IMG/VR virus record: IMGVR_UViG_3300045999_001046
Coordinates: 1 to 55,727 of that record
Origin: a virus
Reading direction: 5' to 3' (one strand)
Length of the DNA: 55,727 bases
The notes beneath the pieces were generated by a model, which was given only the letters and a program-made list of their open reading frames with translations, made no database searches and had not been told where the DNA came from. This document shows, piece after piece, positions 40,527-49,715 of the stretch (position 1 is its first letter; the number at the start of each line of letters is the position of its first letter). The position numbers and the translations under genes are program-made.

Positions 40527-41441
40527 TTATGCGCCTTGCGATCCGTACATCCCAAGCGGGTCACTCCAGCCAAAGCTGTAGCGCTCACGTGCTTTGTAAC
40601 GAACGTTCCCTGTATCAAAATCCCCGTCCATTGACTGGGCCAGTGGGGTACGAACAAAGTGCTTCATACCGTTAGGAACGTCGGTGGTCAGGAACCATGC
40701 GTTCGTATCGGTCAAGAAGTGATTGATCGTGTAGCCCTCTGGGATCGAGCCGTTGTTCTTCAGGGCGTTGATGTCGTTGTCATTGGTGCCGACGCGGAGT
40801 TCGGTTTCCAACAGACGAGTAGCAACGAACTGGAGAGCAGGAGGAACGATCAGCTTACGTGGCTTAGCTGCGATCAGCAGGCCGCGTTCGTCAGTCCAAG
40901 CAGCGATCTGGATCACTGCGTTTTCCAACGAGGTTTCGTTCAGGTCAGCAGGTGTCGAAGGGATATTCGAGTTAGTGCCGCCGGAAACGAGTGGGTGAGA
41001 AGCCGAGAACAGAGGCACGCCGTCGCCGCCGTAGTACTGAGCGGAGTTGGTGAAGCCGTTGTTCAGGACCGATGCTGCTTTGACCTGCTTGGTGTAGGCC
41101 ATAGCACGAGCCAGCGCCTTGGTATAACGAGCCGACAGGCTGTCATACAGGTTATCTTCGATGGCCTCTTCGGTCAGCGAGAAACCCAGTGCGATGGTTT
41201 CGTGGTTGTATCGAGCAGTCCAAGCTTCCTGACCGTTGTCGTACGCGATTGCAGAACCTTCGTTCTTCACCGGTGCGGCACTGAAGCCAGACAGTTTGGT
41301 TTCTTCTTCGAACGAACGCTCGGAAGTCTCGGTCTCGTAGATTTCCTTGTGCTCTTCGCCGTAGCGAGCGTACTCCATGCCGAACAAGGCGTTCAGGCCG
41401 GGGAGCAGCTCTTTCAGTAGTTGTGCGCGTGAAATAGCCAT
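40527..41441 (-). CDS. major capsid protein (Mu gpT-like, HK97 fold)
   Basis: A 304-aa capsid protein. RAQLLKELLPGLNALFGMEYARY, GFSLTEEAIEDNLYDSLSARYTKALARAMAYTKQVKAASVLNNGF and a C-terminal RERYSFGWSDPLGMYGSQG match the Mu gpT/DUF-type major head family with HK97 fold. It is followed by a strong terminator and preceded by a decoration-type gene, as usual for the abundant head protein. Confidence 0.88.
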   Translation of the reverse strand: MAISRAQLLKELLPGLNALFGMEYARYGEEHKEIYETETSERSFEEETKLSGFSAAPVKNEGSAIAYDNGQEAWTARYNHETIALGFSLTEEAIEDNLYDSLSARYTKALARAMAYTKQVKAASVLNNGFTNSAQYYGGDGVPLFSASHPLVSGGTNSNIPSTPADLNETSLENAVIQIAAWTDERGLLIAAKPRKLIVPPALQFVATRLLETELRVGTNDNDINALKNNGSIPEGYTINHFLTDTNAWFLTTDVPNGMKHFVRTPLAQSMDGDFDTGNVRYKARERYSFGWSDPLGMYGSQGA

Positions 41442-41453
41442 GATTTAGCTCCC

Positions 41454-42125
41454 TTATACGTTGGCAGTGCCGGTCGGGTTGTAATACGAATGACCGCCGT
41501 TATACGCCACGACGTTAGGTGCACCTTCCGTCAGAGTGATATACGGCATGTTCCATTTGACGATAACTTCACTGTAGTTACCGCTTGCATCGATAGTCTC
41601 TTCAACCAGACCAACGACACGGAATGGCAGCGTAAACGCTGTATTCGAGCCAGAATCGTAAGCACCGATATTCGAGTTACCCGAAATAGTGGTGTTAGTC
41701 GAAGGCTGCGAAATAGCCATGTTGTTACCCAGAATGGTGTTGTCAATCGGGGTGATGGTGGTCGAAGTTGCACCGCCAGTCACAGCGACTTTAAACAACG
41801 CATCAGGATCGTCAACAACGTACGCCAGAATGTCAGACGCAACAATGCTGCCCGGATAGTAGTTAGAGAACAACTTCTGACCGGTAGACGGGTTTGTATA
41901 AGACACGCCAACAAATACACCAACAACACCGGTCGCCGAGACAGTCGTAGTGCCAGTCTCTTTGACGATGAAGCCGGACGATAGGCGAACAATGTCGCCA
42001 TTGTAGATAGCACCAGCAGTATTGCTGGCAATCGGGAGTTCACGAGTTTGGCCCGCGAACACCTGACCGCCGATCAAATTGATCGGTTTTAGCCCGTAGG
42101 GGGCATTTACAGTCGGATAAGCCAT
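41454..42125 (-). CDS. head decoration-like protein
   Basis: A 223-aa beta-rich protein starting ATG 42125 with TTTGGAG upstream; an earlier in-frame ATG lacks support. YPTVNAPYGLKPINLIGGQVFAGQTRELPI and a C-terminal LVEETIDASGNYSEVIVKWN fit proteins encoded just upstream of capsid genes. It may decorate or stabilise the shell. The CTTTGGAGC leader resembles that of the early genes. Confidence 0.7.
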   Translation of the reverse strand: MAYPTVNAPYGLKPINLIGGQVFAGQTRELPIASNTAGAIYNGDIVRLSSGFIVKETGTTTVSATGVVGVFVGVSYTNPSTGQKLFSNYYPGSIVASDILAYVVDDPDALFKVAVTGGATSTTITPIDNTILGNNMAISQPSTNTTISGNSNIGAYDSGSNTAFTLPFRVVGLVEETIDASGNYSEVIVKWNMPYITLTEGAPNVVAYNGGHSYYNPTGTANV

Positions 42126-42146
42126 GTTTAGCTCCAAAGTTAAAAA

Positions 42147-42596
42147 TTAACCACCTTTACCAAACGACGTAGAAGACTTCTTCTCAGAGAAAAGAGGCAT
42201 TCTTGGGTCGTTTTGGCGCATCAGGCTGTTATCCACCGACTCCATCTGCCCTTCGGACTGTTGCTGATAGTAGCCATTACGCTGGTCCACCAGCTCCTGC
42301 GGAGTCTTGCAAAGTAACAACCCACCGACCTCGATGTTGTCCTTAAAGCGACTACCCGGATCGATTAGCAGTTGAAATTTTGGTTGCTCTTCGATTTTGA
42401 CTGGCTCCCAGCCTTCACGCAGTTTTGCGGAAAGGTTACGTGGGTCAGCGTTGTTCAAAGTCGAAACGCGAATCCATCTGTACGCGAAACCGGGTTGCTT
42501 ATCTGGTTCAGGGAGAAGCTCAGGTGGAGTCCACTGCTTGGGACGTTCCTGCACGGCACGAGTTTCAAGTTCACGGGTAAGTTTGTTTTCAGCCAT
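42147..42596 (-). CDS. conserved head-region protein
   Basis: A 149-aa protein; KQPGFAYRWIRVSTLNNADPRNLSAKLREGWEPVKIEEQPKFQLLIDPGS is a phrase repeatedly found beside phage scaffold genes. The C-terminus is Gln/Ser-rich. ATGA-like overlap of 8 nt with the scaffold gene. Function unknown. Confidence 0.7.
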   Translation of the reverse strand: MAENKLTRELETRAVQERPKQWTPPELLPEPDKQPGFAYRWIRVSTLNNADPRNLSAKLREGWEPVKIEEQPKFQLLIDPGSRFKDNIEVGGLLLCKTPQELVDQRNGYYQQQSEGQMESVDNSLMRQNDPRMPLFSEKKSSTSFGKGG

Positions 42597-43542
42597 TGTT
42601 GGCCTCCATTCTCATAAGTTCACGGGCGTATTGCTCAGGGCTGAGACCCAGCCGTTTGGCAATGTTCAACTGCGACTGCTTCAGCGTTATCTTTTTGGAT
42701 GACGTGCTGCGGGTTGCAGGTGCAACGACCGTGGACGGCTTTTCTGTGCGCGAGACAGGTTTAGATTCCTGCTGCGTAGAATCTTGGAAGTAGTCCGGGA
42801 AGCGTTGACGCATGGTTCCGTCAATCTTCTGCCAGTATTCGTCGGTGGACGTGTACTGATTTCCGTACTGTTTGACTAGCTTTTGGTGTAGCCCAAGTGC
42901 AAGACTAGTCATCTCCTCGTCTTGACCGAACCAAGTATTGCGCTCTTGCCACGCAACTGCCCTTGGGTCAGGACGAGCCACTGGGACTTCTGGAGTGCTT
43001 TGTACCTCTTTTTCGTCAAATTGTAAAGAAGGCACGTATTCTTTTGCCTTTTGCAATTTGAACTGCGCAGAATTCAACCGTTCTTGCGCTTCTATTAACT
43101 TATCTGTATCCCCGGCATCGTAAGCTTCCCGGTACGCCCGTTTGGCGGAATCCAACTCCAACTCCGCAGCGGACTGATAAGTCTCAATGTACGACTTTTC
43201 ACCAGCAGAAAGCTTCTCTTTAAGGGCGCGGTTCTCCTCAAGTATCCTTTTTGCTAACTCTTCCGCAGCCTGCCGCTCGCGAAGGGCTTGATCTTTCTCC
43301 CGGCGCTCGTCGTGATACACCTTTTTCATCTGCTTGAGGCGGATTTTGACTTTCTCGGAGTAATCCTCCAGTTCATCCCGCTCAAGCTCGTCAACAATCT
43401 CTTTGGGTAGGGGGGCTCGACCACGATCCTCTTCAGGAGTGTCGTCTTCTATTTCAAGCTGGAAATCATCTTTCTCGACTTCCACCTTGCCGCCCTGCTT
43501 GGCTTCCTTTTCATCCGGAAACTCAAATTCAACTTTATCCAT
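42589..43542 (-). CDS. scaffolding protein
   Basis: A 317-aa protein with a very acidic N-terminus (DKVEFEFPDEKEAKQGG, EIEDDTPEEDRG), a long coiled coil (about 60-165: KVKIRLKQMKKVYHDERREKDQAL...), and a basic helical C-terminus (KKITLKQSQLNIAKRLGLSPEQYARELMRM) suited to bind capsid protein. Position between portal and capsid genes supports a scaffold. Confidence 0.82.
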   Translation of the reverse strand: MDKVEFEFPDEKEAKQGGKVEVEKDDFQLEIEDDTPEEDRGRAPLPKEIVDELERDELEDYSEKVKIRLKQMKKVYHDERREKDQALRERQAAEELAKRILEENRALKEKLSAGEKSYIETYQSAAELELDSAKRAYREAYDAGDTDKLIEAQERLNSAQFKLQKAKEYVPSLQFDEKEVQSTPEVPVARPDPRAVAWQERNTWFGQDEEMTSLALGLHQKLVKQYGNQYTSTDEYWQKIDGTMRQRFPDYFQDSTQQESKPVSRTEKPSTVVAPATRSTSSKKITLKQSQLNIAKRLGLSPEQYARELMRMEANNG

Positions 43543-43552
43543 TCACTTCTCC

Positions 43553-43945
43553 TTATGCGCGACGAATGCCACGGGGGTCTTGAACAACAGCTTCCACTGT
43601 GTCGTCGTTGATCATGCGGAACTCTTTGCCGTGAATCTTTAGGCGGGTGCCGCTATTAGGACGAGCCAAAATGAAGTCCCCCGGCTTACACCACGGGCCA
43701 CTTGGGAAACGCTTTTCGTCTTTGTAGCAATCCGGACCTAGCGATACGACAAAAAACACCGTAGCTAGTACTTCTTCAAAATGACGAGTTTGGTCTGCTT
43801 TAATCAGCCCGCTCTCATACGAATCCTCAATTTCCGGCAACGCAACGAGGATGTGATACCCCGAAGGTTGTGGCAATTGTTTGGCTTTCTCTTCTGCTGT
43901 CTGTGGTACTTCACCGCTTTCTGTAGCGATCAGTATTTCACTCAT
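43553..43945 (-). CDS. GroES-like co-chaperonin (Cpn10)
   Basis: A 130-aa protein. PSGYHILVALPEIEDSYESGL, VVSLGPDCYKDEKRFPSGPWCKPGDFI, and LKIHGKEFRMINDDTVEAVV follow the Cpn10 order of strands and the GxWCKPGDxI loop. Residues before PSGYH are an added acidic N-terminal tail. It probably replaces host GroES in capsid folding, as T4 gp31 does. ATG 43945 overlaps the upstream stop (ATGAGTGA). Confidence 0.82.
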   Translation of the reverse strand: MSEILIATESGEVPQTAEEKAKQLPQPSGYHILVALPEIEDSYESGLIKADQTRHFEEVLATVFFVVSLGPDCYKDEKRFPSGPWCKPGDFILARPNSGTRLKIHGKEFRMINDDTVEAVVQDPRGIRRA

Positions 43946-44132
43946 CGTTGTAACGCTCCATTTGGTCTGCAAGGTCCAAGATAAAACCTTCTGCGATGGA
44001 TAGACCTCGGATCTCCCCGCAGATTGCGCGGTACTCTGCGTAATCCTTCATCGTGCCCTCACTTACGGCATGCGCAAGTTGAGCTTGTTTGTCGTTAATA
44101 CGTTCCTTGATAATCTCCAGTGTTTTGTCCAC
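43938..44132 (-). CDS. small helical phage protein
   Basis: A 64-aa protein, all-helical (LEIIKERINDKQAQLAHAVSEGTMKDYAEYRAICGEIRGLSIAEGFILDLADQME). A common small gene between portal and co-chaperonin or scaffold genes. Function unknown. Confidence 0.65.
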   Translation of the reverse strand: MDKTLEIIKERINDKQAQLAHAVSEGTMKDYAEYRAICGEIRGLSIAEGFILDLADQMERYNDE

Positions 44133-44135
44133 TGA

Positions 44136-46598
44136 TTACTCCTTTTTAGGTTTAACTGCCCTCTGTTGCATTTCTGTTCGCGACCGAGCAATATCGATAC
44201 CCATACGCATACCAGCTTCCTCTTGTCGAGCGGCAAGTTCTGCTTTGTCTTTGGCGGTTTTGGCACCAACCTGCATACCTGCAATCTCTTTTTGAGCGGC
44301 GATGCGTTCTTCTTCAACGCGGATTCTGTCCGCCTGCGCTGCTGCATCAATCTGAAGTTTTTGCTTCTTGATCTCAACTTCTTGCGCTTTGATCTGAAGC
44401 TCCTGCTGTTGCATCTGAACGATTGGATCTTGCGCAGCTTGTTGAGCCTGCTGTTGTGCAGCTTCGGCCTGATCTTTCTGTAACAGTTTGCCCGCAGCCA
44501 TCGCCATCATGCGGCTAACTTCAACCTCCATCTCCTCCGGAATAGTCTCGCCATCTTCGTAGTCAGGAATATCCAGTGGCACACCCAACTGCTCTTCGAT
44601 TTGTTTGCGGTACTCGAACGCAACGTGTTCGGCAATATGAGCTTGCATCGCCGCCATAATCATCGGAGCCTGCGGGTTCTGCCCAACTAGCTGTGCAATC
44701 TTCGGGTCTTGCATTGCCGCTACATGCACTTGTATATGGGCTTCATGATCCTGATACAGGAACGCCTTGACCGGCTTCATGTTTAGGATCGCCATGTTCT
44801 CCGACACCGGGTCTTTTGGCTTCTGATCTTCCGAAGCGGGGACAAGCTTGTGGATGTTCTTAATACCCAAGACCTCCAACATCTGCTTGTTCAGCTCGAC
44901 CATGTCGTAGATTTGCGGGTTAGCCTGAGCCATCTGCATGACCGCTTGATACTGCACGACCTTCTGGCTCATCGTCGCAGCGTTCGGATCACTGACCGGG
45001 ATCACATCGACGTTCTCGTAGTCTTGCTGACGTGCGCGACGTGGGCCTTCTTCCGGCTCGTAGCTGTACTCAGTCGGGGCATAAGCAGCAATGATGTGCT
45101 TTAGAAGCTTGAACTCCTGCTTCATTGCAAAGTGAATGCGGGCCTGAACAGCCGACATCACTTTTAGCTGACGCTCCAACAACGCTAGTGTCGTTCCAAC
45201 AGGAGCCTGTGCCGACATGTCGGACACTTGTAGATCAGCAGCGGCTGCGAAGCGACGACCCTCATCCACGATCTGGTCCATCAACTGCTTCAAGACCAGC
45301 GACGGCTCCTTGTATGGGAGCATCATGATGTTGTCGCGAATAGTGCCCGACGCTACATCGACATCACGGAACTCACCCGGAGCGATAGGCGTATCGTCTC
45401 CTTTAGTGCGCATGCCTTTAGTCTTCAGACCGCCCGGCAAGTTAGACAGCGTACCCGAGTCAACCAACTGACGCAGGATAGAAGTGCCGCTCTTGGCGTA
45501 CGCGCCGATTAAGTGGATCAGGCCAAAGTAGTAGAAGCCAAAGCCGGGGATGTAGCCGTAGTGGACGAAGTGCGTGCGCTTTTGTTTGGTGTCGTCATCC
45601 GGCTCGTAGTTGCGGCGGATCGCCAATATAGTTTTAGTGCCCTTCTCGATAGTGACGATGTACGGCAACGCGATGCCATCAGGGTCTTCGTAGCCTTTGA
45701 GGTTCAGGTTGACCTGCATCTCAAGCAGCTTGTAGCGGTCATCCGCAGTAGCGCGGAAGCCCATCTTCTCTGCGATCTTCTTCTCTACATCATCTAGTGC
45801 GTTGACCGGATCACCCAAGTCAACATCACGATAGAAGCCGCCTACCATGAGTTTCTTTAGCTCATTCTCGGTCTTACGCATCACGTGGGTTACACGAGGT
45901 GCGTTTTGCAAGTTCTCTGAGCCATAAGGCACCACCACATCTTCAGCCGGGACGAAGATAGAGACTTGACGTTCCAACGATGGGTCGTAGTACACCTTCT
46001 TAAACGCATTACCTGACAGACCCAAGCCCCACAGCATGCGCTCATGCTCACTGCGATATTCAGTCATCACTTCCGTGAGCTGATAGTTCATATCATTTTG
46101 AACCCTCTCGGCAGCTTCCTTCTTCGCTGTGGTCTCCTTTCCAATGATCTGCGTCTTAACCGGGCCACTCGCCGGGAAAGTCGCCATAATCGTCTCGGAT
46201 TGGAACTTAACCAGAGCTTCTGATAAAAGGGGATGGTAAACACCACAGGCTCCTTCCCAAGGTTCACTGCGCTCTTCGAGCTTCATACCCAATAGCTCAA
46301 GGCCATCGACGTAGGTCTGCATCCAGTCTTTGCGACTAGCTACGTCATCCTCGTAGTCACTAATGAGTTCGCCTGCCAGACTCTCCAGCTCGTCCTCATC
46401 GATGTACTCAGCAAGGTTAGCGTTGAAGTCATCTGAAGTTTCTCTACCCGGCTCAAGCTCAATCTCTAGGTCGCCCATGCCAATAGTCACTGACTCTGGG
46501 TCCTCGATCTCAATCTCCAGCACGGGCTCGTCCATCACACCTGCGTCCATACCGCCAAGTCCTAGCGGTGCGCGGTTCAATGCTTTGTCGATTGCCAT
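44136..46598 (-). CDS. portal protein (P22-like, long)
   Basis: An 820-aa portal. Acidic N-terminus, then EDELESLAGELISDYEDDVASRKDWMQTYVDGLELLG; the core has HPLLSEALVKFQSETI, FVPAEDVVVPYG, THVMRKTENEL, and FAAAADLQVSDMSAQAPVGTTLALLERQLKVM. The C-terminal ~200 residues are Gln/Ala/Lys-rich coiled coil (QAEAAQQQAQQAAQDPIVQMQQQELQ), a barrel-type extension like that of P22 portal. Twelve copies should form the DNA entry ring. Confidence 0.88.
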   Translation of the reverse strand: MAIDKALNRAPLGLGGMDAGVMDEPVLEIEIEDPESVTIGMGDLEIELEPGRETSDDFNANLAEYIDEDELESLAGELISDYEDDVASRKDWMQTYVDGLELLGMKLEERSEPWEGACGVYHPLLSEALVKFQSETIMATFPASGPVKTQIIGKETTAKKEAAERVQNDMNYQLTEVMTEYRSEHERMLWGLGLSGNAFKKVYYDPSLERQVSIFVPAEDVVVPYGSENLQNAPRVTHVMRKTENELKKLMVGGFYRDVDLGDPVNALDDVEKKIAEKMGFRATADDRYKLLEMQVNLNLKGYEDPDGIALPYIVTIEKGTKTILAIRRNYEPDDDTKQKRTHFVHYGYIPGFGFYYFGLIHLIGAYAKSGTSILRQLVDSGTLSNLPGGLKTKGMRTKGDDTPIAPGEFRDVDVASGTIRDNIMMLPYKEPSLVLKQLMDQIVDEGRRFAAAADLQVSDMSAQAPVGTTLALLERQLKVMSAVQARIHFAMKQEFKLLKHIIAAYAPTEYSYEPEEGPRRARQQDYENVDVIPVSDPNAATMSQKVVQYQAVMQMAQANPQIYDMVELNKQMLEVLGIKNIHKLVPASEDQKPKDPVSENMAILNMKPVKAFLYQDHEAHIQVHVAAMQDPKIAQLVGQNPQAPMIMAAMQAHIAEHVAFEYRKQIEEQLGVPLDIPDYEDGETIPEEMEVEVSRMMAMAAGKLLQKDQAEAAQQQAQQAAQDPIVQMQQQELQIKAQEVEIKKQKLQIDAAAQADRIRVEEERIAAQKEIAGMQVGAKTAKDKAELAARQEEAGMRMGIDIARSRTEMQQRAVKPKKE

Positions 46599-46607
46599 AA
46601 TCTATCC

Positions 46608-48149
46608 TTAGTAATACGCCTTCTTGCGCCTGAATTCCCTTACTTCTTCCGGCTCATCCAGTTCTGTCCGGAGGAAGCCACCCTTACGGAAGCGCGACAT
46701 GGCGAGGGATACCGAGTCCACATAGTCATCATGCTCCCCACCGGGGAACGACGCCACCTCATCCACCACTTCTTCCGCCCACCTTGTGTTGGGTACCCAG
46801 ACGCGCCCGGAGGCGAAGATGTCTGACACCGCATTTAATCTACTAATCTTGTCGTTGCCCTTGTTAGGCGTGAATTCTTGCACAGGCACACCCATCGCCC
46901 GCATCTCGTATATCAGCGGCGCACCCGATGCCTTCTTCTCGATAATTATGGAGTCAGGTTCCCACTCCCGATACTCTTCCAGCGCCTTGCGTTTTAGCTC
47001 CGGAAACTCCATGCGCTTGCGAATAGCGTTTAAGAGGATGATATTAGCCTGCATAATGCCTGCCGAGTCCTCTTTATAGAAGACACCCCATGTAGTACAC
47101 GCACTGTAGTCGGCTCGATTGTGTTTCTCGAACGCCGTATCCCAGCTTTGCAAGGTGAATTCACAGTACGGAGGGCTATCATCCTCCCAGATTTGCCACC
47201 ATTCCCGCTTCACAATCGCCGAGCTGTCTGAGGTGGGCTGCTGCATGTACTGCGCCATCCATTTCTGGTTGGGCAGTTCGTTTCTGAGAGCTTGAAGTTC
47301 TTTAATTGACCAAAACTCAGGCCAAAGTGGGTTGCCAGAGGGCAAAATCGCCGGAAACTCGATCACCGTCCACTCATCGCCGTCTCTTTGCGCAGCAGAC
47401 TTGATTACTTGCCCCGTCAAATCCTTCTTTGACCAGCGTGTCATCACAATGATGATGGAGCCGCCCGGCTGTAAACGCTGACGAGGGCCAGATGTGTACC
47501 ACTCGTACGTCTTATCGTAGATTTCGGGGTTAATTTCGGCGAGCGCCGCCTCTTGTTCGCTGTGCGGATCGTCAATAATCAGAATATCCGCGCCTTTACC
47601 GGTTACCGCACCGCCAATACCGATAGCGAAGTAGTCACCGCCCTTGGATGTGTTCCACCGGCCCGCTGCTTTAGAGTCTGACTGGAGGTGAGTGTCCGGG
47701 AAAACCGACTTATATACGTCGCTGTCCACCAAGTTACGGACTTTTCGACCAAAACCCACCGCCAATTCGGCTGTATGGGAGGTCTGAATCACCTTTTTGT
47801 GAGGAAAATTGCCCAGAAACCACGCTGGCAGCAGATATGACGCGAATTCTGACTTGGTATGCCGGGGTGGCATGTTGATGATGAGTCGTTTGATCTCTCC
47901 ACGAGCCACCTTTTCAAACGCCTGAGCCATTCGGACATGGTGCGCTCCATTAATAAAGGAAGGCCAGACCTTATGGACAAACGCCATAAAGTTCGTTTTT
48001 GCCGTATTGGCTTCCTTGCGAGTAGTCAACTCCTCCAGTAACTCCGCCGCCTTGATCTGGACTTCCTGCGGCAGGGCATTCAGTAGGGTCGGGTTACTCT
48101 TTATGGACTCCAACAGGTTCGGCTTCGCTGTCTGCTGGTTCGGGGTCAT
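46608..48149 (-). CDS. terL: terminase large subunit
   Basis: A 513-aa packaging motor. ATPase motifs: PPRHTKS (94-100, deviant Walker A) and LIIDDPH (190-196, Walker B), with VMTRWSKKDLTG coupling motif. The RNase H-like nuclease has LQSWDTAF (Asp ~318), IIIEKKASG and EHDDYVDS. It starts inside the small subunit gene (56-nt overlap). Its sequence type fits the Terminase_6 group; headful packaging is likely but not proved. Confidence 0.92.
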   Translation of the reverse strand: MTPNQQTAKPNLLESIKSNPTLLNALPQEVQIKAAELLEELTTRKEANTAKTNFMAFVHKVWPSFINGAHHVRMAQAFEKVARGEIKRLIINMPPRHTKSEFASYLLPAWFLGNFPHKKVIQTSHTAELAVGFGRKVRNLVDSDVYKSVFPDTHLQSDSKAAGRWNTSKGGDYFAIGIGGAVTGKGADILIIDDPHSEQEAALAEINPEIYDKTYEWYTSGPRQRLQPGGSIIIVMTRWSKKDLTGQVIKSAAQRDGDEWTVIEFPAILPSGNPLWPEFWSIKELQALRNELPNQKWMAQYMQQPTSDSSAIVKREWWQIWEDDSPPYCEFTLQSWDTAFEKHNRADYSACTTWGVFYKEDSAGIMQANIILLNAIRKRMEFPELKRKALEEYREWEPDSIIIEKKASGAPLIYEMRAMGVPVQEFTPNKGNDKISRLNAVSDIFASGRVWVPNTRWAEEVVDEVASFPGGEHDDYVDSVSLAMSRFRKGGFLRTELDEPEEVREFRRKKAYY

Positions 48150-48717
48150 CTAAGGCTGCAAGTTCCGCATCAATATCGATCAAGGGTTTTGGACGCGCCG
48201 GGTCTTCCCCGTTCTCAATCACGTCCGCGTTACCCATGTATTTCTCCAAGAGCGTCACTAGCTCGCCTTCAAGGTCGGCTGTGGTTTTTTGCTTGATGGT
48301 GATCTCCATCTGCTCGCTGAACAGATTCACACCTCTACGTTTGCCTAGCAGTTCTAGGGCTTTCAGTCTTACTTTGGGGTCTTCGTCTTCGGTTTCTTCA
48401 AGGAGCCGATTAGTGACGTAGTTGGCGATGCGGCGGTTTGCGCCTAAGAACTCGTGGTCGTAACTTGTCAGGAGTGCTTCAAGTTTCAGAATGGCACCGG
48501 GCGGTGTACGCACTACATTGAGTGGACGTTGTTCCGCGAATAGTTGGTGGGCTACCGCGCTGTCCTCGGTGGTCAGGGGTATCTCGCCCCCTGCTTCCAA
48601 CAAACTTTTGATCGTCTCGCATGCCGTAGCTGCGCGTTCACGAAACTGCTCCACCTCCTCCGGTGTTACGTCCAGAGGTAGTGGTATGCCAACTTCAGGT
48701 GTGATGACGAGGGGCAT
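48094..48717 (-). CDS. putative terminase small subunit
   Basis: A 207-aa helical protein starting ATG 48717; a longer TTG-started frame lies over the likely promoter region and is rejected. The N-terminal EEVEQFRERAATACETIKSLLEAGG is helical, and VRLKALELLGKRRGVNLFSEQMEITIKQKTTADLEGELVTLLEKYMG resembles TerS C-terminal parts. The adjacent TerL and the overlap support the assignment. Confidence 0.7.
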   Translation of the reverse strand: MPLVITPEVGIPLPLDVTPEEVEQFRERAATACETIKSLLEAGGEIPLTTEDSAVAHQLFAEQRPLNVVRTPPGAILKLEALLTSYDHEFLGANRRIANYVTNRLLEETEDEDPKVRLKALELLGKRRGVNLFSEQMEITIKQKTTADLEGELVTLLEKYMGNADVIENGEDPARPKPLIDIDAELAALDDPEPADSEAEPVGVHKE

Positions 48718-48815
48718 AGGCAAATTGTCGTGTTCTGCTTTCGCAGATTTTTTACATACCCCCCGCCTAATGGAACCTAAATAAAAAGGCAAGGGGGTGT
48801 GTTTCTATTTCGCGG

Positions 48816-48843
48816 AGTATAGCCATGCTTGGAATTTTTGCAA
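48816..48843 (-). promoter_or_regulatory. candidate late promoter (leftward)
   Basis: On the minus strand, TTGCAA and TATACT are 16 bp apart, about 90 nt upstream of the TerS start. The 5' leader holds TCTGC-GAAA-GCAGA (48734-48747), a small GNRA hairpin. The -35 is only four of six to consensus. Confidence 0.5.
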
Positions 48844-48985
48844 GGGGTGGGGGGTGTTGTCATTTTTGTATGTGATGTTGGGGGAGTGGTGACGGGATGT
48901 GTAAAACACAGCGCAGCGGGGCGGCGGAGTCCCATTTGCCAGCGCGGGGGGTAGGGGTACGGTGGGGTCGGCGGGTATCGAATTC
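48844..48985. other. non-coding G-rich divergent region
   Basis: No credible gene. The plus strand is strikingly G-rich (GGGGTGGGGGGTG, GCGGGGCGGCGG, GCGCGGGGGGTAGGGG), so strand asymmetry could favour G-quadruplexes or R-loops. It separates the late leftward promoter from the early rightward control elements. Confidence 0.6.
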
Positions 48986-49000
48986 TTAGGTCTGACCTAA
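48986..49000 (+). promoter_or_regulatory. palindromic operator-like site 1
   Basis: TTAGGTCTGACCTAA, perfectly palindromic about its central base. It ends 13 bp before the TTGACA -35 box of an early promoter. Four further copies lie at 49899, 50754, 51614 and 52982. The GGTCNGACC core resembles FadR-subfamily (GntR) operators. Confidence 0.8.
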
Positions 49001-49013
49001 ACGAATGGAAAGC

Positions 49014-49042
49014 TTGACAGCTGGAAAGTTTTATGAGACTAT
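49014..49042 (+). promoter_or_regulatory. early promoter 1
   Basis: TTGACA, 17 bp with an internal GGAAAG, then GACTAT. The -10 match is poor, but position and the GGAAAG element align with early promoters 2 and 3 (50687, 52633). It precedes the 203-aa gene by about 40 nt. Confidence 0.55.
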
Positions 49043-49081
49043 TTGCTTGCGGTACCCAATCAACTAAATAGGAGTTTCAAA

Positions 49082-49693
49082 ATGACAACGAAATCAAAAG
49101 CAAGCAAGGCCGAAGTGCAACAAGTGCAACAGGTAATTATCGATCTCGCAACAGAGGCCGGTGAAATGGCAGCAGGTATCAGCAACATATGCGATGCAGT
49201 ATCTGCTATTACGCGTGACATGCATTTCCGCGCAGTGAAAGTAGGCCGTTTTAGTTTCAAGGATGAGAGCAAATGCTGCCCAATTGCAGCGGCCTTTATC
49301 AATGCGCGTTATCCAAATGCCGATGCAGTCTCGGATTCGACTGTATCCTTCACACTCTCATGCTTCCGCAAGGCCGTCGAATCGGGCGAGGACTATACCG
49401 AGAATCCTTCGCGCAAAGCCAAGGCCGCAAAGGCCGAGACCAAAGCCAAGGCCGAGACTGAGACCAAGGCCGAAGCAAAGGCCGAGACAACAGAGGCCGC
49501 AGAGGCCGCGAATGATGAGGCCGAGGCCGTCGAAGCGGATGAGACCATCGTTTGCGCGATTAAGAAAAAAGCAACTCTCAAAAAGGCCGCGCAGGAAATC
49601 CGCAAGCTTGCCAACAGCATGAAACCTATCGACGGCCTTAACCTGCTGGCAGCGATGCTACTCGACGTAGTTGACGAAATTGATGCGCAGTGA
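49082..49693 (+). CDS. early protein with Lys/Ala/Glu repeats
   Basis: A 203-aa protein of unknown function. Residues ~10-110 look like a compact domain (VSAITRDMHFRAVKVGRFSFKDESKCCPIAAAFINARY, TLSCFRKAVESGEDY). Then about 40 residues of KAETKAKAETETKAEAKAE type form a likely single alpha-helix linker, and a C-terminal helical domain (KKAAQEIRKLANSM...LLAAMLLDVVDEID). The repeat DNA uses Ala codon GCC after G-ended codons, making many GGCC. AGGAG precedes ATG 49082. First gene of the rightward early block, closed by its own terminator. Confidence 0.75.
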   Translation: MTTKSKASKAEVQQVQQVIIDLATEAGEMAAGISNICDAVSAITRDMHFRAVKVGRFSFKDESKCCPIAAAFINARYPNADAVSDSTVSFTLSCFRKAVESGEDYTENPSRKAKAAKAETKAKAETETKAEAKAETTEAAEAANDEAEAVEADETIVCAIKKKATLKKAAQEIRKLANSMKPIDGLNLLAAMLLDVVDEIDAQ

Positions 49694-49715
49694 TCGACCC
49701 GACCCGATCCAACCC

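Noticed and set aside
40659-41420. Long open frame (253 codons) on the plus strand
   Set aside because: Exactly antisense to the major capsid gene; composition is a shadow of capsid codon usage and there is no ribosome binding site.
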